Source: Haloarcula salinisoli (lineage in GTDB: Archaea; Halobacteriota; Halobacteria; Halobacteriales; Haloarculaceae). From it: a DNA stretch of 64,000 bases. Below, in pieces: positions 53,988 to 61,922 of the stretch. Position 1 is the stretch's first letter; every line of letters begins with the position of its first letter. Where the stretch lies: the NCBI RefSeq assembly GCF_019599405.1, contig NZ_RKLQ01000001.1, forward strand, positions 372,001-436,000. The letters are read 5' to 3'. Position numbers and translations under genes: made by a program. Below the pieces are notes generated by a model, which was given only the letters and a program-made list of their open reading frames with translations, searched no databases and was not told where the DNA came from.

Positions 53988-54727
53988 TACGCCTCGTCCG
54001 CGTCGGCCTGCAGCCACTTGACGACCGCACCGCTCACCGCGAGGAAGGCGGCGCCCAGCAGCGGCGCGACGTCGACCGATTCGGTCGGGCGCGGTTCGTC
54101 GTCGGGGGTCTCGGGCTCGGGCTGTTCGTCCGGTTCCCCACCCCTCTCGCGCTCGCTCGCCGGCGTCGTGTCTCTGGTCTCCCACTCCACGTCCGAGCGG
54201 TCGCCTTCGGTTCGGCCGGCCGGTTCCTGTTCCGGCTCGGGCGATTCGTCCGGCGTCACTATCGACGGCGAGGGCGTCGATGACTCCGTGTCGGACGTCG
54301 AGGAGGTCCCGGACGTCGATAGCTCGGTTTCGCCCGTCGATGGCGTCACGGTCGGTCCGTCTCTGTCCAGGCCCGTCGCCGGCGGCGGCGTCTCGGACTC
54401 GCCGTCGCCGCCCTTCCGCCGGCGGTACACCCAGATGCCGACGGTCGCGATGCCGAGCATGACCATCGAGACGCCAAGCCCCAGCAGCCCGTAGGTCTTC
54501 ACGACCGATTTCGTGTCCCCGATATCGGTGTCCGGGACCGGAACTCTCTCGCGGAGCCCGCCGTCGTCTTCACTCTCGGCCGCCGTGTCCGGCGGCGCCG
54601 TCACATCATCGGCCGGCCCCTCGTCGGCCTGCTCCTCGTCCCCGACCGCGATGCCCGGTACTTTGCCGACCAGGCGCGCGAGCCGTGGCGAGTCGATGTC
54701 GGCCCGGTACAGCGTGAACTTGCTCAT
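53987..54727 (-). CDS. Protein with central membrane segment and long acidic/Ser-Thr linker
   Basis: 246 residues starting MSKFTLYRADIDSPRLARLV. Residues 1-30 look folded, residues 35-70 are acidic, and a transmembrane segment lies near 80-103 (LLGLGVSMVMLGIATVGIWV) followed by RRRKGG (cytoplasmic side). Residues 105-220 are low-complexity Ser, Thr, Pro, Asp and Glu, and a second hydrophobic segment closes the protein (VAPLLGAAFLAVSGAVVKWL). The layout suggests a tethered spacer or a cell-surface-linked protein; no enzyme domain. It shares direction with folCP downstream. Confidence 0.7.
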   Translation of the reverse strand: MSKFTLYRADIDSPRLARLVGKVPGIAVGDEEQADEGPADDVTAPPDTAAESEDDGGLRERVPVPDTDIGDTKSVVKTYGLLGLGVSMVMLGIATVGIWVYRRRKGGDGESETPPPATGLDRDGPTVTPSTGETELSTSGTSSTSDTESSTPSPSIVTPDESPEPEQEPAGRTEGDRSDVEWETRDTTPASERERGGEPDEQPEPETPDDEPRPTESVDVAPLLGAAFLAVSGAVVKWLQADADEA

Positions 54728-54773
54728 ATCTACGATGAGGTGCGGGCGAGATAAAAACCCGCAGGCTAGCCGT

Positions 54774-55307
54774 TCAGGTCTCCCGCTCTGTCTCACGGTC
54801 GCGTTCGCGGTCCCGTTCGACTTCGACCGCCGGGACACGGCGCTCCTCCTCGTCGAGCAGCTCGTGCAACGCCGATTCGAACTGGTGTTCGGAGAGCTCG
54901 CCGTCGACGTAGCGCTGCGTGAGCCTGGCCCGTCGGTCCTCGACTGTCGGCTCGAACCGGTCGGCCAGCCCGAGCCGCCGGAGCGGTGGGACGGCGGCTT
55001 CCAGGCCGTGGAGGACGTTCGCCACGCGTTGATTCCGCGGAAGCGACGGGGGCGCGGCGCGGCTGGCGAGCGTCGAGAGGAGGGCGGCGCCAAACACCAG
55101 CGTCAGCCCACCGAGCAGCAGGGTCCCGAGCAGGAAGGCACCGACGGTCAGGACCAGCGACCCGCCGGTCACCAGCACGGAGACGGTGGCGAGGATGCCA
55201 ACGAGGGCGACGCCGACAGTCGAGAGCCCCGAAAGCACCGTGGCTGCGAACAGTAACCAGTGGCGGTTGTCGGCCAGGATGCTCACAGTCGACCTAGAAG
55301 ATGTCAC
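54774..55307 (-). CDS. Membrane protein with SHOCT-like C-terminal helix
   Basis: 177 residues if the GTG at 55307 is used; a GTG at 55286 is an alternative. Two adjacent hydrophobic segments lie at residues about 17-45 and 48-80. Near the C-terminus RLTQRYVDGELSEHQFESALHELLD resembles the short SHOCT helical motif found at ends of many prokaryotic proteins, where it aids oligomerisation or protein interaction. The tail RERDRETERET is highly charged. It precedes the Ser/Thr-rich membrane gene by 46 bp on the same strand. Function unknown. Confidence 0.75.
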   Translation of the reverse strand: MTSSRSTVSILADNRHWLLFAATVLSGLSTVGVALVGILATVSVLVTGGSLVLTVGAFLLGTLLLGGLTLVFGAALLSTLASRAAPPSLPRNQRVANVLHGLEAAVPPLRRLGLADRFEPTVEDRRARLTQRYVDGELSEHQFESALHELLDEEERRVPAVEVERDRERDRETERET

Positions 55308-55325
55308 CGCAAATGAGTTTGGACT

Positions 55326-56267
55326 TCACTCCCGGTCCTCCCGCTTGGGAACGTAGGACCGGTCGTCCCCGGCGACGCCGCCCAGCAGCCACTCCCGCGC
55401 CGAGAGCTGCTGGACCTTGCTCACACGGGCAGTCGCGACGCGGCGCTCGGTCGTCTGGAAGTAGTTGACGACGGTCACCAGCAGGACCCCGCCGATAGAG
55501 TTGCCCAGCAGGACCGGAACGACGAACTCCCAGACCCCGACCGCGAGCGCGAGCTCGCCCTCGAAGACGAGATACAGCATCTCCGTCCAGGAGACGACGA
55601 CGTGGTAGAGGTCCCCGATGGGTATCGCGAGGAAGGCGACGTAGACCATGGTGATGCGGGCGATGCCGTCCCGGAGCGAGTAGTCGACCCAGACGACGCC
55701 GGCGACGATGAGCCCGGCGACCACCGCTTTCATGAACAGCGTCCACCACGCCGTCTCGATGGCCTCCGTGGCAAAGCCCGCCGCAGCGGTCGCCGAGGCC
55801 GAGGAGAGCACGCCCGTCGCGGAGAGGGCCAGCGCACCCAGCGCGCCGCCGACGAAGTTCCCCAGCAGCACCAGCAGCCAGATGCGGCCCAGCGTTGGCA
55901 GGCTGGCGATGCGTTCGAGGACGAGCGTCACCGGCGGGAGCGTGTTCTCGGTGTACAGTTCGTAGTCGCCCAGAATGATGAAAACAAATCCCAGCGGATA
56001 CAGCAGCGCGCTGGCGACCGGGGCCCCGTCCGTTTTCGCCGTCAACGACGCGTAGAGGAGGAACGTGACCGTGATAGCAAAGCCCGCAGCGAGGCCACCG
56101 GCGACCAGTTTCCGGGGCCGGGCCGTGATCTCGTCGTCGGCCGCCACCACGATGCGCTGGAATATCTCGTTCGAGGAGAACCGGTCCCGAATCGTGTGTC
56201 CGCCGGTCGGAGCGCCGCTCTCGGAGCGGTCGCTGTGGGGCCGCTCCTGGCGGCCGGAGTCACTCAT
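55326..56267 (-). CDS. Formate/nitrite transporter (FNT) family channel
   Basis: 313 residues starting MSDSGRQERPHSDRSES. A hydrophilic N-terminal tail of about 50 residues precedes six hydrophobic segments. FNT features include GGLAAGFAITVTFLLYASL, ILGDYELYTENTLPPVTLVLER (like the FNT ELFTGN region), WLLVLLGNFVGGALGAL (the NxxG element), and VPVLLGNSIGGVLLVTVVNY at the second repeat. The usual pore His is replaced or shifted, so the substrate (formate, nitrite or another small anion) is uncertain. The longer frame to 57026 is not coding. Confidence 0.85.
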   Translation of the reverse strand: MSDSGRQERPHSDRSESGAPTGGHTIRDRFSSNEIFQRIVVAADDEITARPRKLVAGGLAAGFAITVTFLLYASLTAKTDGAPVASALLYPLGFVFIILGDYELYTENTLPPVTLVLERIASLPTLGRIWLLVLLGNFVGGALGALALSATGVLSSASATAAAGFATEAIETAWWTLFMKAVVAGLIVAGVVWVDYSLRDGIARITMVYVAFLAIPIGDLYHVVVSWTEMLYLVFEGELALAVGVWEFVVPVLLGNSIGGVLLVTVVNYFQTTERRVATARVSKVQQLSAREWLLGGVAGDDRSYVPKREDRE

Positions 56268-56383
56268 GCAGATTAGTTTACACACTGACAGGAAGGCTCT
56301 TTCGCCCGCGACCGGCCGCCGTCGCCCGTCCTGTTGGCTATCCGGAAAAATAGTCGGGGGATACGGAAGTTCGGTCGGAGGGG

Positions 56384-56959
56384 TTAGCCCATCGTCTCGG
56401 CGGGTGCTTCGGCGGTGGTCGCCGACTCCTGCGTCCGGCCGTGCATGGCCATCGAGATGCCGGTGACCAGCAGGTCCACGCCGAAGAGGACGCCGACGGC
56501 CCACAGCGCGGTGGCCGGGAACCCGACCAGCAACATCCCGGCCAGCAGCAGCGAGATGGCGCCGCTGAGGCCGAGCCAGAGCGGGCTCCCCGCGCCGGAG
56601 ACCGCCCAGACGAGCTGGACGATGCCCTCGACCGCGAAGAAGGCGATGACCAGGACGGTCAGCGTCGTCAGCCCGAGCAGGGGGTTGGCCAGTATCGAGA
56701 TGCCGACGAGGCCGTAGGCGATACCGAGGATAACCTGCCAGACGACACCGCGTGCCGACCCGGCAGAAAAGGCCGCGGCGACGTGGACGAGCGCCCCCAC
56801 GACCAGCGCTGCCCCGAGCAGGATGGAGAGGGCGAGTCCCGTGATAAAGGGCGTCACCAGCGCGAGGAGACCCAGTATCGCCAGCAGGACGCCGCCCACG
56901 ACGCCGCCTTGCTGTAGCTGCGCTTGCATCGAATCGGAGGATGATGCTTCTGTTGCCAT
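56384..56959 (-). CDS. HdeD-like acid-resistance membrane protein
   Basis: 191 residues starting MATEASSSDSMQAQLQQGG. Six hydrophobic segments form three hairpins, a layout typical of the HdeD/DUF308 family (GVLLAILGLLALVTPF, GISILANPLLGLTTLTVLV, GVLFGVDLLVTGISMAMHG). Members are implicated in acid stress in enterobacteria; in haloarchaea the role is not known. GCTTATCC (about 56987-56994, minus strand) is the likely TATA element, and a 22 bp palindrome lies just upstream of it, so expression is probably controlled. Confidence 0.87.
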   Translation of the reverse strand: MATEASSSDSMQAQLQQGGVVGGVLLAILGLLALVTPFITGLALSILLGAALVVGALVHVAAAFSAGSARGVVWQVILGIAYGLVGISILANPLLGLTTLTVLVIAFFAVEGIVQLVWAVSGAGSPLWLGLSGAISLLLAGMLLVGFPATALWAVGVLFGVDLLVTGISMAMHGRTQESATTAEAPAETMG

Positions 56960-57010
56960 TGTAAGAGAACTGAGGGGTTCCTGGCTGGATAAGCGTACTC
57001 TCGGGCTGTG

Positions 57011-57032
57011 TGTAGGTTGGTACCAACCTACA
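57011..57032. promoter_or_regulatory. 22 bp perfect palindrome upstream of the hdeD-like gene
   Basis: The half site TGTAGGTTGGT is followed directly by its exact complement, centred about 62 bp upstream of the gene start and about 30 bp upstream of the TATA-like GCTTATCC. This is a typical place for an activator or repressor dimer in archaea. Confidence 0.6.
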
Positions 57033-57167
57033 ACCGACGTAGAACCTGAACGTCGCCGATTGTGGCCGTCTGAGTGCCAGCGCGGCGTCGCCGGCCGACG
57101 GCTTCGTTCGCTCGTCTCCCGAGCTTCCGGCTCTCCCTCGCTAGCGCTTAGTCGTGCCGGAAACACC

Positions 57168-57218
57168 GTCAGAGCAAGCTCTGACGAGCTTCAGACACTC
57201 CTTTCAGTCGTGTCTGAA
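57168..57218 (-). terminator. Two hairpins at the 3' end of purNH, one enclosing the stop codon
   Basis: TTCAGACAC/GTGTCTGAA (57190-57218) is a 9 bp stem with an 11-nt loop that, on the minus strand, reads GACTGAAAGGA and contains the purNH stop TGA. Then GTCAGAGC-AA-GCTCTGAC (57168-57185) is a second perfect 8 bp stem. Further pairing (TTCCGGC/GCCGGAA, 57125-57163) follows. The rest of the gap to the hdeD gene holds its promoter. Confidence 0.6.
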
Positions 57219-58784
57219 AGACCGCTGGCCGGTCATGACCATCGTCATGTCGTGTTCGTCGGCGGCCTCGATGACGCTCTCGTCGTTCTTCGAGCCGCCG
57301 GGCTGGATGACGGCCTCGATGCCCGCCTTCGCGGCCTCCTCGATGCCGTCCGGGAACGGGAAGAATGCGTCGGAGGCCATCACGGCACCCTCGGCGTCTT
57401 TGCCCTCGGCGTGTTCGTCGGCCTTCATCGCCGCGAGTCGGACGGCGTCCACGCGGGAGACCTGGCCCATACCGATGCCGACCGTCTCGGTCCCCTTCGC
57501 GAAGAGGATGCCGTTCGACTTGACGTGTTTGAGCGTGTGCCACGCGAACAGCATCGAGTCGAGCTGTTCCTCGGTGGGCTGGCGCTCGGTGACGACCTCC
57601 AGGTCCTCGGGCGTGAGATGCTGGGTGTCCCGTTCCTGAACCAGGCGGCCCCCGACGAGGGGCTTCTCGGTCAATGTGTCGGTGACCTCGAAGTTGTCGT
57701 TGACCTCCAGCACGCGCAGATTCTCCTTCTGGAAGAGGACATCGAGCGCGGCGTCGGTGTAGCTCGGCGCGACGACGACCTCCTTGAACGAGTCGATGAT
57801 CTGCTCGGCGGTCGCGGTGTCACACTCGCGGTTGAGCGCGACGATACCACCGAAGGCGCTCATCGGGTCCGTCGAGAGGGCCTTGCCGTAGGCCTCCGCG
57901 ACGGAGTCGGCGGTCGCACAGCCGGCGGGGTTGGTGTGCTTGATGACCGCGGCGGCGGGCTCGTCGAACTCCTTGATGAGGTTCAGGGCGCCGTCGGCGT
58001 CGTTGTAGTTGTTGTAGCTCAGGGCCTTCGCGCCCTCGTTGAGCTGGTCGGCGTGGACGACGCTGGCTTCCGAGACCGTGGTGTCGGCGTACAGCGCGGC
58101 GTCCTGATGGGGGTTCTCACCGTAGCGCAGGTCCGCGGCGCGGTCGTCCGAGACCAGCCGGCGGGCCGGGAAGTCCCCACCCTCGTCGCCTTCGACGTCG
58201 ACCGTGCCATCGTCCCAGTCGACCTCGACGCGGTCCTGTGCGAACCACTTGACGACTCTGGGGTAGGCCGTGAACTCGCCCTCGTAGAGGACGCGCTCTT
58301 TCAGGTCCTCCGTGTCGTCGCCCTCGAAGACCGGGATGGGCTCTTGCGTGACGATGGGGCCGCCGTCGACCGTCTCGTCGACGACGTGGACAGTACAGCC
58401 GGTGACTTTGACGCCCGCCTCGAGCACCTGCTCGTGGGTGTCCATCCCCGGGAAGTTCGGGAGCAAGGAGGGGTGGACGTTCAGGGTGGTCGGTGTGCCC
58501 TCGATGAACGTCTCGCTCAGGATGCGCATGTAGCCGTCCAGCGTCACCAGGTCGAAGTCGTAGTCGGCGAGCGCGTCGAGGACCCGTTCCTCGTGGGCCT
58601 CGCGGGACTCGTCGTCACCGCGCTCGACGACCTCGGTCGGGATGCCACGCTCGGCCGCCGCCTCCAGGACTGGCGCGTCGGCGTCGTTCGTCAGGACGAC
58701 GGCGAACTCCGCGCCACCCGGCGCACGGTCGGCGATGTTCAGAAGGTTCCGGCCACGGTTGCTGGCCATACCGGCGAGTTTCAT
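57204..58784 (-). CDS. purNH: PurN-PurH fusion: GAR and AICAR formyltransferase
   Basis: 526 residues from MKLAGMASNRGRNLLNIAD. Residues 1-195 are a PurN-like GAR formyltransferase: NVHPSLLPNFPGMDTHEQVL with the catalytic Asn and His region, and VTGCTVHVVDETVDGGPIV with its Asp. Residues about 200-526 are the AICAR formyltransferase domain of PurH (LRYGENPHQDAALY, ALSYNNYNDADGAL, IKHTNPAGCA). The IMP cyclohydrolase (MGS-like) domain that normally forms the PurH N-terminus is absent; archaea use PurO for that step. Both halves use formyl-tetrahydrofolate, linking to folCP. I recall the fusion from other haloarchaea. Confidence 0.93.
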   Translation of the reverse strand: MKLAGMASNRGRNLLNIADRAPGGAEFAVVLTNDADAPVLEAAAERGIPTEVVERGDDESREAHEERVLDALADYDFDLVTLDGYMRILSETFIEGTPTTLNVHPSLLPNFPGMDTHEQVLEAGVKVTGCTVHVVDETVDGGPIVTQEPIPVFEGDDTEDLKERVLYEGEFTAYPRVVKWFAQDRVEVDWDDGTVDVEGDEGGDFPARRLVSDDRAADLRYGENPHQDAALYADTTVSEASVVHADQLNEGAKALSYNNYNDADGALNLIKEFDEPAAAVIKHTNPAGCATADSVAEAYGKALSTDPMSAFGGIVALNRECDTATAEQIIDSFKEVVVAPSYTDAALDVLFQKENLRVLEVNDNFEVTDTLTEKPLVGGRLVQERDTQHLTPEDLEVVTERQPTEEQLDSMLFAWHTLKHVKSNGILFAKGTETVGIGMGQVSRVDAVRLAAMKADEHAEGKDAEGAVMASDAFFPFPDGIEEAAKAGIEAVIQPGGSKNDESVIEAADEHDMTMVMTGQRSFRHD

Positions 58785-58885
58785 ACCTCCATCCGGGCGG
58801 TCGGCGCGCAAAGTAGTTGCGAAACTCGCGCTAGGAACGACCGCGACCGTTTGCAGTGGAAATGACGACAGTAACGATTGACACC

Positions 58886-59000
58886 GCCAGAAAGCCCCGG
58901 CGGGGACGACTCGCGCGGCTCGCTGTGGTCCGCACTCGCTTCGCTCGTTGCGGTCCTTGCCGCGCCGTGCTTCGTCCTCCCCGCCGCCCCTTTCGTTCCC
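58886..59000. repeat. Single copy of the ~115 bp structured repeat
   Basis: It starts GCCAGAAAGCCCCGGCG and ends CCGCCGCCCCTTTC with a short tail. GGCGGGGACGAC pairs with GTCCTCCCCGCC (11 of 12), a different stem sequence from the two copies at 47266-47529. It lies in the 332 bp gap between purNH and the membrane gene at 59117. The bases around 59088 (TTTGTAG) form the promoter of the latter; nothing else is seen. Confidence 0.8.
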
Positions 59001-59116
59001 AGCCTATCAGTTCCCCAATCGGCTACAAGCGAACGTCCAGGTCCCCGTTGGGACAGAAACCACACCCGTTGTTCCTCGTGCGGTGGCCCTTTGTAGCCCG
59101 CCGACCACTCGCCGGT

Positions 59117-59668
59117 ATGTCGAAGCTTCGCTGTCAGCGCGCCGGACTGGTCGCCGCCGTCGGCGGGGTCGTCTGGCTCGCGTGGGTCGTCGGGGCCGGG
59201 CTGGTCGGCCGCCAGCGCACGCCCGTCCTGCTCGGCGTCGCCGTTTCGACGCTTGCCATCGTCGTCGGCCACTACGCCGTCGAGAGCTTCTACGGGGCGC
59301 GCATGAAGCGGCCGGGCACCGCGGGCGCCTGGATCGGGGCACTCGGCGGCGTTGTCTTCGCCGTCGGACAGCTCGTCCGCCTGGCCAGCGGCGGTGGTGA
59401 CGCCATCATCGGTATCGGCGTCCTCGCCCTGGTGAGTGGCTCCCTGCTGGTCAGCGTCGGGCTGGTCCGGACCCGCATCCAGCCGCCGTGGCTGGGAGTC
59501 CTGCTGTTCGTCGGGACGCTCGCCTTCCTCGGGTTCAACGAGATATCGCCGTGGACGGCCCTCGGCTACGGCCTCGCGTGGGTCGCGCTGGGACAGGACC
59601 TCTACCGGTACGACCCACCGGACGGCCGGTTCGGCGATGCCAGTGGCGACTACGGCTGGCTGTCCTGA
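59117..59668 (+). CDS. Membrane protein, 183 residues, six hydrophobic segments
   Basis: Starts MSKLRCQRAGLVAAVGGVVW. Hydrophobic stretches lie at residues about 8-30, 36-56, 70-92, 97-117, 122-142 and 147-163, and the end is polar (YDPPDGRFGDASGDYGWLS). Gly-rich helices and short loops suggest a compact bundle. No enzyme or transport motif is recognised. TTTGTAG about 27 bp upstream supports the ATG; the longer frame through the repeat is excluded. Function unknown. Confidence 0.75.
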   Translation: MSKLRCQRAGLVAAVGGVVWLAWVVGAGLVGRQRTPVLLGVAVSTLAIVVGHYAVESFYGARMKRPGTAGAWIGALGGVVFAVGQLVRLASGGGDAIIGIGVLALVSGSLLVSVGLVRTRIQPPWLGVLLFVGTLAFLGFNEISPWTALGYGLAWVALGQDLYRYDPPDGRFGDASGDYGWLS

Positions 59669-59686
59669 GCGCACATCGGCCAGGGG

Positions 59687-59693
59687 TTTATTG
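59687..59693 (+). promoter_or_regulatory. TATA box of the second DsrE-like gene
   Basis: TTTATTG, centred 26 bp before the ATG at 59716. Confidence 0.55.
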
Positions 59694-59715
59694 TAATCCC
59701 GACGCATCGGGTGGC

Positions 59716-60075
59716 ATGAGCACTCGAAGCTCGATTCTGGTCCACGTCTCCACCGACGACATCGGCGAGTGGCAGATGGCGCTGCGGAACCTCGTGAACC
59801 TCGTCAACGACGACTCCGTCGAGACGCCGCCGGAGCTGATGGAGGTCGTCGTCAACGGGCCCGGTGTCCGGTTCCTGCTCGAAAGCAGCCCGGAGGCCGC
59901 GAAGGTGACCCGGATGGCGGAGGCGGGGGTCGAAATCGCCGCCTGCGCGAACTCGCTGGACCGCTTCGACCACGCTGCCCAGGAACTCGCGACGGGCGTG
60001 ACGACCGTTCGCTCCGGTGTCGCCGAGGTCGTGCGGGTCCAGCAGCGGGGCGACACCTATCTGAAGCTGCCCTGA
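59716..60075 (+). CDS. DsrE-like small protein
   Basis: 119 residues starting MSTRSSILVHVSTDDIGEWQ. The pattern follows the DsrE fold: ILVHVSTDD (strand 1), ALRNLVNLVNDDSVETPPELMEVVVNGPGV, FLLESSPEAAKVTRMAEAGVEIAACANSL, and VTTVRSGVAEVVRVQQRGDTYLKL. One Cys (AACANSL) sits where relatives carry the functional Cys. Role in sulfur transfer is possible but unproven. The stop is followed 5 bp later by inverted-repeat copy D and then the purB promoter. Confidence 0.82.
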   Translation: MSTRSSILVHVSTDDIGEWQMALRNLVNLVNDDSVETPPELMEVVVNGPGVRFLLESSPEAAKVTRMAEAGVEIAACANSLDRFDHAAQELATGVTTVRSGVAEVVRVQQRGDTYLKLP

Positions 60076-60080
60076 CGCGG

Positions 60081-60144
60081 ACACTGCCGACTGTAATCTC
60101 GAAAACCGTCGCGGCCGTGTTCTCGACGGTACAACCGGCAGTGT
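60081..60144. repeat. Inverted-repeat element, copy D (between dsrE-like gene and purB)
   Basis: ACACTGCCGACTGTA (60081-60095) and TACAACCGGCAGTGT (60130-60144) match as inverted repeats at 13 of 15 positions. CCGTCG/CGACGG (60106-60111 and 60124-60129) forms an inner hairpin. Size 64 bp, the shortest of the four copies. It ends 12 bp before the purB TATA element (TTTTT, 60157-60161). Confidence 0.75.
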
Positions 60145-60184
60145 AAGTCGACACGCTTTTTCGGGTCTCTGGCAACTCTCCGGT

Positions 60185-61576
60185 ATGACCGACAGAGGGC
60201 CACTCGCCGCCGTCTCGCCGCTGGACGGCCGGTACGCCCGCTATACGAAGCCGCTCGTCCCGTACGCTAGCGAGCGGGCGCTCATGCGCGCCCGCGTGGA
60301 AGTCGAGGTGGAGTATCTCATCGCCCTGGCCGACCTCGATGCCACGCCGTTGACTATCGATGCGGACCAGCGAGCCGACCTTCGCGCCCTCTACGAGGAG
60401 TTCGACGACGAGGACGCGAACGTCGTCAAGCAACTGGAGACCGAGGGCTACGGCGAGTATTCGGCGACGAACCACGACGTCAAAGCCATCGAGTACTTCA
60501 TCCGGCTCGGGATGCCCGACGGGCTCGACGCCGACCACTGGATTCACTTCGGGCTCACGAGCGAGGACGTGAACAACCTCGCTCACCGCCTGCTGGTCAA
60601 GCCCGCCGCCGAGGACGTGCTCGTGCCGGAACTGCGGGAGATTCGGGACACACTCGTCGAGATGGCCCACGACTACGCCGACCTCCCGATGCTCGCCCGC
60701 ACCCACGGCCAGCCCGCCACCCCGACGACCTTCGGCAAGGAGATGGCCGTCTACGCCTCCCGACTCGGCCAGGCCATCGCCCGCATCGAGCGCGCCGCTG
60801 ACTCCCTCTCGGGGAAACTCGCCGGTGCGTCGGGCACCTACGCGGCCCACCACGCCGCCTACCCCGACGTGGACTGGCCCGCCGTCGCCGAGTCGTTCGT
60901 CGATTCGCTCGGCCTCGACCACGAACCGCTGACGACGCAGGTCAACCCCTGTGACGACCTCGCAGTCCTCTTCGACGCGGTGCGGGGCGCCAACAACGTC
61001 CTGCTGGATATGGACCGAGATATGTGGCTCTACGTCTCGGACCGCTATCTGGGCCAGCGGACTGTCGAGGGCGAGACCGGCTCCTCGACGATGCCCCACA
61101 AGGTCAATCCCATCGACTTCGAGAACAGCGAGGGGAACCTCTCGAAGGCCAATTCGGACCTGGTGTTCCTGGGCGACTACGTCACCAACTCCAGGCTCCA
61201 GCGTGACCTCTCGGACTCGACGGTCAAGCGCAACATCGGCTCGGCCTTCGCCTACTCGCTTATCGCCTACGGCAAATGCCAGAACGGGCTGGCGAAGGTC
61301 GTCCCCAACGAGCAGGTCATGCGTGAGGAACTGGACGAGACCCCGGAGATAATCGGTGAGGCGGTCCAGACGATTCTCCGTCGCGAGGGCCACGACGACG
61401 CCTACGAGCAGGTGAAAAAGGCGACGCGAGGGAAAGACGTCACCATCGAGGACTTCCGGGCGATGATTGCGGAACTGGACGTCAGCGAGGACGTACGCTC
61501 CGAACTGGAAGCGCTGACGCCGGCGGGCTACACCGGGCTCGCGGCCGAACTGGCCGAGGGCATCGACAGGGACTGA
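60185..61576 (+). CDS. purB: Adenylosuccinate lyase
   Basis: 463-residue enzyme of purine synthesis, splitting SAICAR and adenylosuccinate. Signature loop GSSTMPHKVNPIDFENSEGN lies near residue 298 and carries the catalytic Ser. The His regions TSEDVNNLAHR and ARTHGQPATPTTFGKEM are intact. The all-helical fold of the fumarase/aspartase superfamily is clear. A TTTTT box at 60157-60161 is 26 bp before the ATG. Purine genes are split here: purNH is 1.4 kb away on the other strand, with independent promoters. Confidence 0.97.
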   Translation: MTDRGPLAAVSPLDGRYARYTKPLVPYASERALMRARVEVEVEYLIALADLDATPLTIDADQRADLRALYEEFDDEDANVVKQLETEGYGEYSATNHDVKAIEYFIRLGMPDGLDADHWIHFGLTSEDVNNLAHRLLVKPAAEDVLVPELREIRDTLVEMAHDYADLPMLARTHGQPATPTTFGKEMAVYASRLGQAIARIERAADSLSGKLAGASGTYAAHHAAYPDVDWPAVAESFVDSLGLDHEPLTTQVNPCDDLAVLFDAVRGANNVLLDMDRDMWLYVSDRYLGQRTVEGETGSSTMPHKVNPIDFENSEGNLSKANSDLVFLGDYVTNSRLQRDLSDSTVKRNIGSAFAYSLIAYGKCQNGLAKVVPNEQVMREELDETPEIIGEAVQTILRREGHDDAYEQVKKATRGKDVTIEDFRAMIAELDVSEDVRSELEALTPAGYTGLAAELAEGIDRD

Positions 61577-61586
61577 CGCCCGAGGA

Positions 61587-61811
61587 CTACTCCTGGAGCG
61601 GGGCGAGCGAGACCTCCCCCCCGCTGGTGACCGTCACCTCGTAACCGCTGTACTCGAAGGTGACGTGACCGGTCGTCTCCCGGAACAGCCGGTCCAGCGC
61701 GTCGCTGTCTATCGCCTCGAACAGTGACGGTTCGACCGCGTCGGAGTCGACGCCTTCGACACGGGCGACGGCCGTGACGACCTCGGCACTCAAGGAGCCC
61801 TTACTATTCAT
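61587..61811 (-). CDS. HalOD1 output-domain protein (second copy)
   Basis: 74 residues starting MNSKGSLSAEVVTAVARVEG. It has the HalOD1 pattern in minimal form: an N-terminal helix, LFEAIDSDALDRLFRE, and the beta pair GHVTFEYSGYEVTVTSGGEVSL. GCATTAATCC on this strand lies about 27 bp before the ATG, and a second ATTAAT is next to the start, giving an ATTAAT direct repeat about 25 bp apart. Probably a signalling module. It converges with purB and diverges from the MFS gene. Confidence 0.83.
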   Translation of the reverse strand: MNSKGSLSAEVVTAVARVEGVDSDAVEPSLFEAIDSDALDRLFRETTGHVTFEYSGYEVTVTSGGEVSLAPLQE

Positions 61812-61922
61812 GATTAATAGTCGACGAGTCTCGGATTAATGCGTACTCCCAATGTGTTTGGGTCTCGCACGACCGGGCCGCGAACACAACCCTCAGGACG
61901 CTCCGGTCCAACCGGACAGTAG

